Shown here: positions 9,178 to 18,344 of the stretch, piece after piece
Numbering within the stretch: the stretch's first letter is position 1
How the letters are laid out: each line of letters opens with the position of its first letter
From: Lelliottia jeotgali
GTDB taxonomy: Bacteria > Pseudomonadota > Gammaproteobacteria > Enterobacterales > Enterobacteriaceae
Direction of reading: 5' to 3'
Assembly (NCBI GenBank): GCA_002271215.1
Contig: CP018628.1
Coordinates: forward strand, 3,534,001 to 3,598,000
Length of the DNA stretch: 64,000 nt
Notes under the pieces: generated by a model
What the model saw: only the letters and a program-made list of their open reading frames with translations
Told to the model about the DNA's origin: nothing
The model's database searches: none
Made by a program: the position numbers and the translations under genes

Positions 9178-9957
9178 CTATTGCTGTTCATCCTGAACGT
9201 TGCTCGCCACAAACTCAACCCTTTCATTTTCGGGGAGTTGTCCCATCCAGCCAAACTGTGACAGCGCCTGCATCCAGACGTCATCCAGCCCCGCGCGGAT
9301 CACCAGCGGCTCGCCGGTGAACGGGTGCGTCAGACTGAGCTGGCTGGCGTGCAGCATCAGGCGGTTGCAGCCAAAATGTTCGGCGGCGCTGCGGTTCTGG
9401 CGCAAATCACCGTGCTTGCTGTCACCAATAATCGGATGACGCAGATGGGAGAGATGGCGGCGCAGCTGGTGCTTGCGACCGGTTTTCGGTTCCAGTTCTA
9501 CCAGTCCGTAGCGCGTGGTCGGGAATTTACCGGTGGCAACGGGCATTTCGACCGTCGCCAGACCGCGATAATCGGTCACCGCTGGTTGAGGATCTTTGTT
9601 TTCACGGGCAAATTTATCGGCGATTTTATCCAGCTCTTCGACTAGCGGATAATCGAGCGTCGCGTCGTCCATCAGCCAGCCGCGCACAATAGCGTGATAG
9701 CGTTTTTGAATTTGATGCTGTTCGAACTGCTGAGATAAAAGCCGCCCGGCTTCACTGGAAAGGCCCATCAGCAGGACGCCCGAGGTCGGTCGGTCCAGAC
9801 GATGAACGGTAAACACGTGCTGACCAATCTGGTCGCGCACGGTCTGCATCACCACGACTTTCTCATCGCGATCCAGCCAGCTACGGTGCACCAGCCAGCC
9901 AGAAGGTTTATTGACCGCGACCAGCCACTCGTCCTGGTAGAGGATCTCAATGGTCAT
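9178..9957 (-). CDS. truC: tRNA pseudouridine(65) synthase TruC
   Basis: 259-residue RluA-family pseudouridine synthase that modifies U65 in the T stem of certain tRNAs. The catalytic motif HRLDRPTSG places the nucleophile at Asp55. The family's KPSGWLVHRS segment (residues 17-26) and EPKTGRKHQLRRHL segment are also present, and no S4 domain is attached, as expected. The start codon overlaps the yqcC stop by ATGA, implying translational coupling. The C-terminal tail after residue 245 is variable in the family. Confidence 0.95.
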   Translation of the reverse strand: MTIEILYQDEWLVAVNKPSGWLVHRSWLDRDEKVVVMQTVRDQIGQHVFTVHRLDRPTSGVLLMGLSSEAGRLLSQQFEQHQIQKRYHAIVRGWLMDDATLDYPLVEELDKIADKFARENKDPQPAVTDYRGLATVEMPVATGKFPTTRYGLVELEPKTGRKHQLRRHLSHLRHPIIGDSKHGDLRQNRSAAEHFGCNRLMLHASQLSLTHPFTGEPLVIRAGLDDVWMQALSQFGWMGQLPENERVEFVASNVQDEQQ

Positions 9958-10283
9958 GCCTGGCCGCCAGCAAACAGCGTATCCAGACGTTGCAGTTCAA
10001 TCAGTACGACATCGCGCACCGGATGCTGCGCATCCAGCGCCATTTCGTAATATGGGGCGACGGCAAAATCATGCGGGAGCGGATAACCTCCGTCCAGCAG
10101 CGCATGCAGGCGCGGGATGAGCACCCATTGCAGCCATTCAAACGGCTCAAGGGTGTCCAGGCAAAAAGGCTGGGTGCTTTCGAATGCCTCTGGCTGCGGC
10201 GCCGTTGCCTGCCACAGCTGATGGTGGCGCAACAGAGCCTCGATGGCGTGCAACTGCGCACGAACGCTGTCGTTATGCGTCAT
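9954..10283 (-). CDS. yqcC: YqcC family protein
   Basis: 109-residue small cytoplasmic protein of the YqcC/DUF446 family, function unknown. The conserved block PLEWLQWVLIPR appears here as EPFEWLQWVLIPRLH, followed by FAVAPYYEMAL. The start at 10283 was chosen because MTHNDSVRAQL matches the family N-terminus and GAGG stands eight bases upstream; the frame is open for 36 codons further but that would run into the csrB terminator. It shares an ATGA overlap with truC, so a link to tRNA modification is possible but unproven. Confidence 0.92.
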   Translation of the reverse strand: MTHNDSVRAQLHAIEALLRHHQLWQATAPQPEAFESTQPFCLDTLEPFEWLQWVLIPRLHALLDGGYPLPHDFAVAPYYEMALDAQHPVRDVVLIELQRLDTLFAGGQA

Positions 10284-10341
10284 AAAAACCTCAACTGAAA
10301 AACTGAACGGCGCGCAGCATAGCATTGCGGAACGTAGAAAT

Positions 10342-10702
10342 AAAAAAAGGGAGCACTGTATAAACAGTGCTCCCGGTTCGTTTCGCAGCATTCCAGCTAC
10401 AATTTGTGCTCCCTGCTCGTCCGTGACAACTTTTCCAGTGGCCGTGAGGCCTGGTCATCCGTAACCGCGCATCCTGCTCACATCGTCCTAATGCGAATGT
10501 TCCATCCTGAAACGTCCTGGCCTTCCTGACCCACCGGGCATCATGTCCGGTTCTCATTCTCCGTCCTGGAGGTGTCCCTTACGCATCCTGCGTTATCCTT
10601 TTGCTTCAATCCTGAAGCCTTCCTGCAGCGCCATCCTGACGTATCCTGTGTGAGAAATGTCATCATCCTGATGTTCATCTCTCGTGTCGTCATCCTGTCG
10701 AC
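10342..10702 (-). ncRNA. csrB: CsrB, CsrA-sequestering small RNA
   Basis: About 361-nt RNA that titrates the translational regulator CsrA. On the minus strand it starts at GTCGACAGGATGACG and runs through repeated CAGGATG/AAGGA modules; about 24 GGA trinucleotides can be counted, many in hairpin loops. It ends with a strong terminator: GGGAGCACTG/CAGTGCTCCC and seven T (10342-10371). Start, end, length and location between yqcC and syd all match E. coli CsrB. A TATAT-type -10 lies just upstream of the start. Transcription is driven by phosphorylated UvrY, whose kinase BarA is encoded at the left of this window. Confidence 0.96.
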
Positions 10703-10876
10703 GGGATATAGAATCCCCTATTACGCTTCGTCTTACAACCCACCTACACAGACTTACATTCATCACGCGTTGAGTAACAGTGAAGAGATGTTAATCTAAC
10801 AATATGAAATTATTAATTTTTAATGGGTTTGTCGCTGAAGTATTATCGATTTATTGCGGTGATCTCTCACAAAGCG

Positions 10877-10894
10877 TGTAAGAGATCTCTCACA
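10877..10894. promoter_or_regulatory. UvrY-binding palindrome upstream of csrB
   Basis: TGTAAGAGATCTCTCACA is an 18-bp near-perfect inverted repeat. On the csrB strand it reads TGTGAGAGATCTCTTACA, the form described for UvrY and close to the GacA consensus. Its centre is about 184 bp upstream of the csrB start, the remote position expected for this promoter. It also lies only 20 bp downstream of the syd stop codon. A partial second copy (GATCTCTCACA) ends at 10871. Confidence 0.85.
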
Positions 10895-10913
10895 AAAGCT
10901 GTAGCACAACGGA

Positions 10914-11459
10914 TTACAAAACGGGTTCAAGCTGCGTGAGGAATTCCGCAAGTGAGGGGGCGAGAATTTCGCGCTTGCGGGTACCGAGCGTCTCTTTAAT
11001 CACTTCACCATTCAGATTACAGACAGCGATCACATCCAGTTCGCTGTCCAGCGTGGCGATAAATAACGTCGGTGAAAGCTTCAGGCGTTTTTGCGTCACC
11101 AGATGACCAATCAAGTTCTCCTGAACTCGCTGGAAATCGTCTTCGCTCCAGGTTTGTAACAGCGTCAGCGTTTCACTGCCAAAACGGGCGCGCATATCCC
11201 CGGCAAACTGTGTGGTATAGAACGCATGAACGGCTGGTTGTACCACAATGTCCATCGCGCGTTCAACCGCATTTACATTCTGCTCTAACGTGAAGGGCTG
11301 CGGCTGCCAGATAACCTTATCGTCCAGGCTCGTGATAATGCACGGCGACGGCACGCCGTATAACTCCTCACTCTGCGGCCACGTTTCATTCTTCTGATGC
11401 CAGGCATCGCAATAGCGCGTGGTGAACGCTGTCAGGGCATTTGCAGTTTCAATATCCAC
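10914..11459 (-). CDS. syd: SecY-interacting protein Syd
   Basis: 181-residue peripheral protein on the cytoplasmic face of the inner membrane. It binds the translocon protein SecY and has been linked to proofreading of the SecYEG complex. Family hallmarks are visible: [10 protein letters not shown] near residue 30, WQPQPF near 55, [10 protein letters not shown] near 85, and [22 protein letters not shown] near 120. Length is normal. It stands alone, divergent from queF; its 3' end abuts the csrB upstream regulatory site. Confidence 0.95.
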   Translation of the reverse strand: MDIETANALTAFTTRYCDAWHQKNETWPQSEELYGVPSPCIITSLDDKVIWQPQPFTLEQNVNAVERAMDIVVQPAVHAFYTTQFAGDMRARFGSETLTLLQTWSEDDFQRVQENLIGHLVTQKRLKLSPTLFIATLDSELDVIAVCNLNGEVIKETLGTRKREILAPSLAEFLTQLEPVL

Positions 11460-11527
11460 CGATTTCTCTCTTCACGTAAGACAGGATAAACTTGGCCTAT
11501 AGTTTACCTGCAAAGTGACCACGAAAC

Positions 11528-12370
11528 ATGTCTTACGAAAACCATCAGGCGTTATCAGGCTTAACGCTGGGCAAAACTACCGCCTACCGCGACACCTATG
11601 ATGCCAGCCTGTTACAAGGCGTTCCACGCAGTCTGAACCGCGATCCGCTCGGACTGAAGGCCGATACTCTTCCCTTTGTCGGCGGCGATATCTGGACGCT
11701 TTACGAACTCTCATGGCTCAACGCTCGTGGTCTACCTCAGGTTGCCGTGGGTCACGTTGAGCTGGATTACGCCAGTCTTAATCTGGTCGAATCCAAAAGT
11801 TTTAAGCTCTATCTCAATAGTTTCAACCAGACGCAGTTTGACTCCTGGGAAGATGTCCAGCGCACGTTAGAACGCGATCTGAGCGCATGTGCACAGGGAA
11901 AAGTGACCGTAGCCCTTTATCGTCTGAATGAGCTGGAAGGCCAGCCAGTTGCCCACTTCCACGGCACCTGCATCGACGATCAGGACATCACCATTGAGAG
12001 CTACGAATTCAGCACCGATTACCTGCACAATGCCGCTGGCGAAAAAGTCGTTGAAGAGACGCTGGTCAGCCACCTGCTGAAATCCAATTGCCTGATCACC
12101 CATCAGCCCGACTGGGGTTCTGTCCAGATCCAGTATCGTGGGCCAAAGATCGATCGGGAAAAACTGCTGCGCTATCTGGTGTCGTTCCGCCATCACAACG
12201 AATTTCACGAGCAGTGCGTGGAGCGTATTTTCAATGACATCCAGCGCTTCTGCCACCCGGAGAAACTGAGCGTGTACGCGCGTTATACCCGTCGCGGCGG
12301 GCTAGATATCAACCCCTGGCGCACCAATACGGACTTTGTTCCGGCGACCGGACGGCTTGTTCGTCAGTAA
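11528..12370 (+). CDS. queF: NADPH-dependent 7-cyano-7-deazaguanine reductase QueF
   Basis: 280-residue enzyme of queuosine biosynthesis that reduces the nitrile preQ0 to preQ1. It is the long, two-domain (bimodular) type of enteric bacteria. The QueF motif [15 protein letters not shown] lies near residue 80 for NADPH binding and the catalytic Cys sits in [15 protein letters not shown] near residue 188, with Asp of PDWG as the second catalytic residue. The gene is divergent from syd with 68 bp between starts, and has no obvious operon partners; ppnN follows after about 110 bp with its own leader. Confidence 0.96.
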   Translation: MSYENHQALSGLTLGKTTAYRDTYDASLLQGVPRSLNRDPLGLKADTLPFVGGDIWTLYELSWLNARGLPQVAVGHVELDYASLNLVESKSFKLYLNSFNQTQFDSWEDVQRTLERDLSACAQGKVTVALYRLNELEGQPVAHFHGTCIDDQDITIESYEFSTDYLHNAAGEKVVEETLVSHLLKSNCLITHQPDWGSVQIQYRGPKIDREKLLRYLVSFRHHNEFHEQCVERIFNDIQRFCHPEKLSVYARYTRRGGLDINPWRTNTDFVPATGRLVRQ

Positions 12371-12479
12371 ATTTTTGCAATTTGCGTAGCGTATTCCACT
12401 GCTAAGGTTGTGAAACGTCATAAGCCGGGGCTATTGTAATCAACAGGGAAAGAAGAACTTCATCCCATAAGGAGCTCAC

Positions 12480-13844
12480 TTGATTACACATATTAGCCCG
12501 CTTGGCTCAATGGATATGTTGTCGCAGCTGGAAGTGGACATGCTTAAACGCACGGCCAGCAGTGACCTTTATCAGCTGTTTCGTAACTGTTCACTTGCCG
12601 TTCTGAACTCCGGAAGCCTGACAGATAACAGTAAAGAGCTGCTGTCTCGCTTTGAAAGCTTTGATATCAACGTACTGCGCCGCGAACGTGGCGTGAAGCT
12701 TGAAGTGATTAATCCGCCGGAAGATGCCTTTGTTGACGGGCGAATTATTCGCTCATTGCAAGCCAACCTGTTCGCCGTGTTGCGCGACATCCTGTTTGTT
12801 AACGGACAAATTCACAATGCCGGGCGTTTCCAGCACCTTAATCTGGAAAGCTCGGTACACATGACCAACCTGGTCTTCTCCATTCTGCGTAATGCCCGCG
12901 CGCTGCACGTCGGCGAAGCGCCAAATATGGTCGTCTGCTGGGGCGGTCACTCCATCAACGAAACCGAATACCTCTACGCTCGCCGTGTGGGGACCCAACT
13001 CGGTCTGCGCGAGCTGAACATTTGTACCGGCTGCGGTCCGGGTGCGATGGAAGCGCCGATGAAAGGTGCCGCCGTAGGCCACGCGCAGCAGCGCTATAAA
13101 GAAGGGCGATTCATTGGCATGACCGAACCGTCAATCATCGCAGCGGAGCCACCGAACCCGCTGGTGAATGAATTGATCATCATGCCGGATATCGAAAAAC
13201 GTCTGGAAGCATTCGTGCGAATCGCGCACGGGATAATCATCTTCCCTGGCGGCGTTGGTACGGCTGAAGAGTTGCTTTATCTGCTGGGTATTCTGATGAA
13301 TCCGGCGAACAAAAATCAGGTCTTACCGCTTATCCTCACCGGGCCAAAAGAGAGTGCCGATTACTTCCGCGTACTGGACGAGTTTATCGTGCACACGCTG
13401 GGCGAGGCGGCGCGCAGCCACTATCGCATTATCATTGACGATGCCGCTGAAGTGGCGCGTCAGATGAAAAAGGCGATGCCACTGGTCAAAGAGAACCGTC
13501 GTGATACCGGTGACGCCTACAGCTTTAACTGGTCGATTCGTATCACGCCCGATCTGCAAAAGCCGTTTGAGCCATCGCACGAAAACATGGCGAACCTGAA
13601 ACTGTATCCCGACCAGCCAGTCGAGGTGTTAGCGGCGGATCTGCGCCGTGCGTTCTCAGGCATCGTGGCCGGTAACGTCAAAGAGGTGGGTATTCGCGCT
13701 ATCGAAGAGCACGGCCCTTACAAAATCCACGGCGACAGCGAGATGATGCGCCGTATGGACGACCTGCTGCAGGGCTTTGTTGCCCAGCACCGTATGAAGC
13801 TCCCAGGTTCAGCCTATATCCCATGCTACGAGATTTGCTCCTGA
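12480..13844 (+). CDS. ppnN: Nucleotide 5'-monophosphate nucleosidase PpnN (YgdH)
   Basis: 454-residue enzyme that cleaves purine and pyrimidine nucleoside monophosphates into base and ribose 5-phosphate. In E. coli it is bound and stimulated by (p)ppGpp. The central Rossmann-like LOG domain carries [13 protein letters not shown] (about residue 184) and the signature [12 protein letters not shown] (about 257); extra N- and C-terminal domains are those of the long PpnN type. The start is a TTG at 12480, preceded by AAGGAG seven bases upstream; the following residues [14 protein letters not shown] match the known N-terminus. A terminator follows the stop. Confidence 0.95.
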   Translation: MITHISPLGSMDMLSQLEVDMLKRTASSDLYQLFRNCSLAVLNSGSLTDNSKELLSRFESFDINVLRRERGVKLEVINPPEDAFVDGRIIRSLQANLFAVLRDILFVNGQIHNAGRFQHLNLESSVHMTNLVFSILRNARALHVGEAPNMVVCWGGHSINETEYLYARRVGTQLGLRELNICTGCGPGAMEAPMKGAAVGHAQQRYKEGRFIGMTEPSIIAAEPPNPLVNELIIMPDIEKRLEAFVRIAHGIIIFPGGVGTAEELLYLLGILMNPANKNQVLPLILTGPKESADYFRVLDEFIVHTLGEAARSHYRIIIDDAAEVARQMKKAMPLVKENRRDTGDAYSFNWSIRITPDLQKPFEPSHENMANLKLYPDQPVEVLAADLRRAFSGIVAGNVKEVGIRAIEEHGPYKIHGDSEMMRRMDDLLQGFVAQHRMKLPGSAYIPCYEICS

Positions 13845-13868
13845 CCGCGATCCCTTCCCATATCATTT

Positions 13869-13893
13869 AAGCCGGGCAACCCCCGGCTTTTTC
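13869..13893 (+). terminator. Rho-independent terminator of ppnN
   Basis: AGCCGGG pairs with CCCGGCT over a short loop and is followed by TTTTTC. It lies 25 bp after the ppnN stop and separates ppnN from sdaC. Confidence 0.85.
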
Positions 13894-13947
13894 ATTTCTG
13901 CTGATAAAACATAGGCATTTCTTATCTCATTTACATTTTCAACTGCA

Positions 13948-13963
13948 ACGCAAACGATTACCT
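13948..13963 (+). promoter_or_regulatory. PurR-like operator in the ppnN-sdaC intergenic region
   Basis: ACGCAAACGATTACCT fits the PurR operator pattern ANGCAANCGNTTNCNT at all eleven fixed positions. It lies about 390 bp upstream of sdaC and 55 bp after the ppnN terminator. The rest of this 460-bp AT-rich gap (13894-14353) shows no gene; it probably holds a long sdaC leader and promoter, which in E. coli responds to CRP and Lrp. Whether PurR acts here is inference. Confidence 0.55.
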
Positions 13964-14353
13964 ACTTTTTATAACCGCTATTTATCAGCCCTAATCGAAA
14001 TTATCTGCAAGAAAAAACTAAAAAACGCCCTCTTTACAGCGCAAGCCACGTATCTCGCTATCCGATCTTTCACGCCGCATGTCGTTAATGGTAGCCTTCG
14101 CGCCCGTAAATCCGCTTTGACGTTTTATTAACAGTTTTTTGGTCTAAATATGCCCACTTCAAAAGTGGATTATTGCATTTGGGATCAGGATCACTGATAC
14201 ATTCATTACTTAAATGTATCTTTCCGCCCGCCAATAGTTACGGGCAAAAATTATAAAAAAACCGTCATTGAACGAATTTCATATTACCGTCAGGCCCTTT
14301 TTCATCGGAATTGACTAAAAAGCCTGACAAATTGCTTCCTCCAGGAGAAATAG

Positions 14354-15643
14354 ATGGAAACCACTCAAACCAGCACCATTGCTTCGACAGAATCCCGAAG
14401 TGGATGGCGCAAAACGGATACCATGTGGATGCTGGGCCTGTACGGTACAGCAATCGGCGCGGGTGTCCTTTTCCTGCCAATTAACGCAGGCGTTGGCGGT
14501 CTGATTCCGCTGATCATCATGGCAATCATTGCCTTCCCGATGACTTACTTTGCACACCGTGGCCTGACCCGCTTTGTACTCTCCGGTAAAAACCCTGGCG
14601 AAGACATCACTGAAGTTGTTGAAGAACACTTTGGTATTGGCGCAGGCAAACTGATTACCCTGCTCTACTTCTTCGCGATTTACCCAATTCTGCTGGTTTA
14701 TAGCGTGGCAATTACCAACACCGTTGAAAGCTTCATGACGCACCAGCTGCACATGACGCCGCCACCACGCGCCATTCTGTCTCTGATCCTGATCGTCGGT
14801 ATGATGACCATCGTGCGCTTCGGCGAGCAGATGATCGTGAAAGCGATGAGCGTTCTGGTGTTCCCGTTTGTCATCGCCCTGATGGTGCTGGCATGCTACC
14901 TGATCCCACAGTGGAACAGTGCAGCGCTGGAAACTCTGTCCTTTAGCAGCGCATCAGCAACCGGTAACGGCCTGTGGATGACCCTGTGGCTGGCAATTCC
15001 GGTAATGGTGTTCTCCTTCAACCACTCCCCGATCATCTCCTCTTTCGCGGTAGCAAAACGTGAAGAATACGGTCAGGGCGCAGAGAAAAAATGTTCCAGC
15101 ATCCTGGCACGCGCTCACATCATGATGGTTATCACCGTGATGTTCTTCGTGTTCAGCTGCGTGCTGAGCCTCTCCCCGGCGGATCTGGCAGCGGCAAAAG
15201 CACAGAACATTTCGATTCTGTCTTACCTGGCTAACCACTTTAACGCACCAGTGATTGCCTGGATGGCGCCAATCATCGCGATTATCGCTATCACCAAATC
15301 CTTCCTCGGCCACTATCTGGGCGCACGTGAAGGCTTCAATGGTATGGTGATTAAATCTCTGCGCGGTAAAGGCAAAAGCATTGAAATCAACAAACTGAAT
15401 AAAATCACCGCGCTGTTCATGCTGGTGACCACCTGGGCAGTTGCGACCATGAACCCGAGCATCCTCGGCATGATCGAAACCCTGGGCGGCCCAATCATCG
15501 CGATGATTCTGTTCCTGATGCCGATGTACGCGATTCAGAAAGTCCCGGCAATGCGTAAATACAGCGGCCATATCAGCAACGTATTCGTTGTGATTATGGG
15601 TCTGATTGCCATCTCCGCGATTTTCTTCTCTCTGTTCAGCTAA
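14354..15643 (+). CDS. sdaC: Serine transporter SdaC
   Basis: 429-residue inner-membrane L-serine:proton symporter of the hydroxy/aromatic amino acid permease (STP) group. Eleven hydrophobic segments follow a short polar N-terminus; the first has [19 protein letters not shown], with the unwound-helix motif typical of APC-fold carriers. The start has AGGAG seven bases upstream. It precedes the serine dehydratase gene sdaB by 61 bp, so the pair imports serine and deaminates it to pyruvate. In E. coli SdaC is also a phage C1 receptor component; nothing in the sequence tests that here. Confidence 0.96.
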   Translation: METTQTSTIASTESRSGWRKTDTMWMLGLYGTAIGAGVLFLPINAGVGGLIPLIIMAIIAFPMTYFAHRGLTRFVLSGKNPGEDITEVVEEHFGIGAGKLITLLYFFAIYPILLVYSVAITNTVESFMTHQLHMTPPPRAILSLILIVGMMTIVRFGEQMIVKAMSVLVFPFVIALMVLACYLIPQWNSAALETLSFSSASATGNGLWMTLWLAIPVMVFSFNHSPIISSFAVAKREEYGQGAEKKCSSILARAHIMMVITVMFFVFSCVLSLSPADLAAAKAQNISILSYLANHFNAPVIAWMAPIIAIIAITKSFLGHYLGAREGFNGMVIKSLRGKGKSIEINKLNKITALFMLVTTWAVATMNPSILGMIETLGGPIIAMILFLMPMYAIQKVPAMRKYSGHISNVFVVIMGLIAISAIFFSLFS

Positions 15644-15650
15644 TACCTCC

Positions 15651-15672
15651 TGCGCCGTCTTCGGACGGCGCA
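15651..15672 (+). other. Intercistronic hairpin between sdaC and sdaB
   Basis: Perfect 9-bp stem TGCGCCGTC/GACGGCGCA closed by a TTCG tetraloop, seven bases after the sdaC stop. There is no run of T behind it, so it is not a classical terminator. It could stabilise the sdaC message or set the ratio between the two genes. Confidence 0.7.
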
Positions 15673-15704
15673 ATCCTCCTCTGACTGATAGCAATGGACG
15701 CATC

Positions 15705-17072
15705 ATGATTAGCGTATTCGATATCTTCAAAATCGGTATTGGACCTTCCAGCTCTCATACTGTCGGGCCAATGAAAGCCGGTAAACAATTCACGGATGAC
15801 TTGATTTCACGCGGCATTCTGCACGACGTTACACGCGTGGTTGTAGATGTATATGGCTCCCTGTCCCTGACGGGTAAAGGCCACCACACCGACATCGCCA
15901 TTATTATGGGCCTGGCGGGAAACCTGCCGGACTCCGTCGATATTGACGCGATCCCTGGATTTATTCAGGACGTTAATACTCATGGCCGACTGCTGCTGGC
16001 CAACGGCGACCATGAGGTCGAATTCCCGGTTGATAAGTGCATGAACTTCCATGCCGATAACCTCTCCCTGCACGAAAACGGGATGCGAATCACCGCACTG
16101 GCAGGCGAAAAGGCGATTTACAGCCAAACTTATTATTCCATCGGCGGCGGTTTTATCGTCGACGAAGACCACTTTGGTCAGGCCAGCGACTCTACCGTCG
16201 CGGTGCCGTATCCGTATAAAAACGCAGCTGATTTACAACGCCATTGCCAGGAAAGCGGTTTGTCACTGTCTGGCCTGATGATGAAAAACGAGCTAGCGCT
16301 GCACAGCAAAGACGAGCTGGAACAGCACTTCAAAAACGTCTGGGATGTGATGCGCGGCGGTATCGAGCGCGGCATCACCACCGAAGGCGTGCTGCCGGGC
16401 AAACTGCGCGTTCCACGCCGTGCTGCTGCATTGCGCCGTATGCTGGTGAGCACCGACAAAACCACCACCGATCCGATGGCGGTCGTTGACTGGATCAACA
16501 TGTTCGCGCTGGCCGTTAACGAAGAAAACGCCGCAGGCGGGCGCGTGGTGACTGCGCCAACCAACGGTGCGTGCGGTATCGTTCCGGCGGTTCTGGCGTA
16601 CTACGACAAGTTCATCCGCGAAGTGAACGCTAACTCGCTGGCGCGCTATCTGCTCGTCACCAGCGCGATTGGCTCGCTGTACAAGATGAATGCTTCAATC
16701 TCTGGTGCCGAAGTGGGTTGCCAGGGCGAAGTCGGCGTGGCCTGTTCTATGGCGGCAGCAGGGCTGACGGAACTGCTGGGCGGTAGCCCGACGCAGGTCT
16801 GCATCGCGGCGGAAATCGGTATGGAACATAACCTCGGTCTGACCTGCGACCCGGTTGCCGGCCAAGTACAGGTGCCGTGCATCGAGCGTAACGCCATTGC
16901 CTCTGTTAAAGCGGTCAACGCCGCGCGTATGGCCCTGCGCCGTACCAGCGAACCGCGCGTCTGTCTCGATAAAGTTATTGAAACCATGTACGAGACCGGC
17001 AAAGACATGAACGCCAAATACCGCGAAACCTCTCGCGGCGGCCTGGCAATGAAAATCGTCACCTGCGATTAA
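15705..17072 (+). CDS. sdaB: L-serine dehydratase 2 SdaB
   Basis: 455-residue iron-sulfur L-serine ammonia-lyase producing pyruvate and ammonia. The N-terminal beta domain begins MISVFDIFKIGIGPSSSHT, with the conserved SSSHT serine-binding residues; the alpha domain contains NGACGIVPAVL, GCQGEVGVACSMAAAG and GLTCDPVAGQVQVPCIERN, whose cysteines are those expected to hold the [4Fe-4S] cluster. The ATG at 15705 fits the family start; the frame is open upstream into sdaC but that part is not conserved. It forms an operon with sdaC. A strong hairpin follows the stop. Confidence 0.96.
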   Translation: MISVFDIFKIGIGPSSSHTVGPMKAGKQFTDDLISRGILHDVTRVVVDVYGSLSLTGKGHHTDIAIIMGLAGNLPDSVDIDAIPGFIQDVNTHGRLLLANGDHEVEFPVDKCMNFHADNLSLHENGMRITALAGEKAIYSQTYYSIGGGFIVDEDHFGQASDSTVAVPYPYKNAADLQRHCQESGLSLSGLMMKNELALHSKDELEQHFKNVWDVMRGGIERGITTEGVLPGKLRVPRRAAALRRMLVSTDKTTTDPMAVVDWINMFALAVNEENAAGGRVVTAPTNGACGIVPAVLAYYDKFIREVNANSLARYLLVTSAIGSLYKMNASISGAEVGCQGEVGVACSMAAAGLTELLGGSPTQVCIAAEIGMEHNLGLTCDPVAGQVQVPCIERNAIASVKAVNAARMALRRTSEPRVCLDKVIETMYETGKDMNAKYRETSRGGLAMKIVTCD

Positions 17073-17078
17073 AAGTGT

Positions 17079-17100
17079 GCGCCTCGCTTTTGCGAGGCGC
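17079..17100 (+). terminator. Hairpin after sdaB
   Basis: GCGCCTCGC pairs perfectly with GCGAGGCGC over a TTTT loop, 7 bp after the sdaB stop. The following bases (CTTCCC) lack a T run, so termination may be weak or the hairpin may act as a 3' stabiliser. Confidence 0.55.
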
Positions 17101-17180
17101 CTTCCCAATTCCCTCACCATTCGTGGTTTCATCCTGCTGACAGTGTTACCCTTTATTTATCAACAGAAGGGAGATTATCT

Positions 17181-17936
17181 GTGGCTGTTCATTTGCTTAT
17201 CGTCGACGCGCTCAACCTGATTCGCCGCATCCATGCGGTGCAAGGTACGCCCTGTAAAGACACTTGTTTGCATGCCCTGGAGCAGCTGATTCGTCACAGC
17301 CAGCCCACGCATGTGGTTGCAGTGTTCGACGATGAAGCGCGGAACACTGGCTGGCGTCACCAACGGTTACCGGATTACAAAGCCGGTCGCGCGCCAATGC
17401 CAGACGATCTGCACGCTGAAATGCCCGCCATTCGCGCCGCCTTTGAGCAGCGCGGCGTCCCATGCTGGGGCGCTCATGGCAACGAAGCCGACGATTTAGC
17501 CGCAACGCTGGCAATAAAAGTGGCGAACGCCGGACATCAGGCCACCATCGTCTCCACGGATAAAGGCTACTGTCAGCTGCTTTCCCCGACCATTCGCATC
17601 CGCGATTATTTCCAGAAGCGCTGGCTGGATGCGCCGTTTATCACCAGCGAATTTGGCGTCTCGCCGCAGCAGCTCCCCGACTACTGGGGACTGGCCGGGA
17701 TCAGCAGTTCAAAAATACCGGGCGTGGCGGGGATTGGGCAAAAAAGTGCGACACAGCTGTTAACAGATTTTCAGGATCTGGAAGGGATTTACGCGCATCT
17801 GGACGATGTCCCTGAGAAGTGGCGTAAGAAGCTGGAAGCGCACAAAGAGATGGCGTTTATCTGCCGGGACGTCGCACGGCTACAGACGGATTTGCAGTTA
17901 GACGGTAATTTGCAGCAGTTACGGCTAGAGCGGTAG
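17181..17936 (+). CDS. xni: Flap endonuclease Xni (ExoIX)
   Basis: 251-residue 5'-3' exonuclease-family protein, related to the small domain of DNA polymerase I, acting on flap DNA. The N-terminal acidic metal site begins [12 protein letters not shown] and continues with [20 protein letters not shown] and [10 protein letters not shown]; the helix-hairpin-helix is [14 protein letters not shown] near residue 190. The start is GTG at 17181 with AAGGGAG upstream. K-12 Xni lacks one of the metal-ligand aspartates of polymerase I; the present protein follows the same pattern. A REP array follows directly. Confidence 0.95.
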   Translation: MAVHLLIVDALNLIRRIHAVQGTPCKDTCLHALEQLIRHSQPTHVVAVFDDEARNTGWRHQRLPDYKAGRAPMPDDLHAEMPAIRAAFEQRGVPCWGAHGNEADDLAATLAIKVANAGHQATIVSTDKGYCQLLSPTIRIRDYFQKRWLDAPFITSEFGVSPQQLPDYWGLAGISSSKIPGVAGIGQKSATQLLTDFQDLEGIYAHLDDVPEKWRKKLEAHKEMAFICRDVARLQTDLQLDGNLQQLRLER

Positions 17937-17939
17937 TCA

Positions 17940-18335
17940 TTTGCCCGGCCTACGATTCAAGCCTTTGTAGGCCCGGTAAGCGGTAGCGTCACCGGGCATA
18001 AAACCGCATAAACGCCAACATCGTGCCGGGTGGCGGCTTCGCCTTACCCGGCCTACAAAATCAAAACCTTAATATGTTGTAGGCCCGGTAAGCGGTAGCG
18101 CAACCGGACATAAAACCGCATAAACGCCAACATCGTGCCGGGTGGCGGCTTCGCCTTACCCGGCCTACAAAATCATAACCTTAATATGTTGTAGGCCCGG
18201 TAAGCGCAGCGCCACCGGGCATAAAACCGTATAAACGCCAACATCGTGCCGGGTGGCGGCTTCGCCTTACCCGGCCTACAAAATCAAAACCTTAATATGT
18301 TGTAGGCCCGGTAAGCGCAGCGCCACCGGGCACAA
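17940..18335. repeat. BIME-type REP array, about 3.5 units of 112 bp
   Basis: Alternating REP sequences in opposite orientation: GTAGGCCCGGTAAGC starts at 17967, 18079, 18191 and 18302, and GCCGGGTGGCGGCTTCGCC follows in each unit. The intervening spacers are nearly identical (AAACGCCAACATCGT and ACCTTAATATGTT). The period is 111-112 bp. The array fills the gap between the convergent genes xni and rlmM. Such arrays are bound by DNA gyrase or IHF and act as 3' stabilisers or terminators. The high identity of units points to recent tandem growth. Confidence 0.93.
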
Positions 18336-18344
18336 CAACAGGCA

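Noticed and set aside
10572..10799. Small open frame on the plus strand opposite csrB
   Set aside because: It is antisense to the csrB repeats; no start context and no conserved protein.
17940..18335. Regularly spaced repeats that could suggest a CRISPR array
   Set aside because: Repeats are palindromic REPs in alternating orientation with near-identical spacers and no cas genes nearby.
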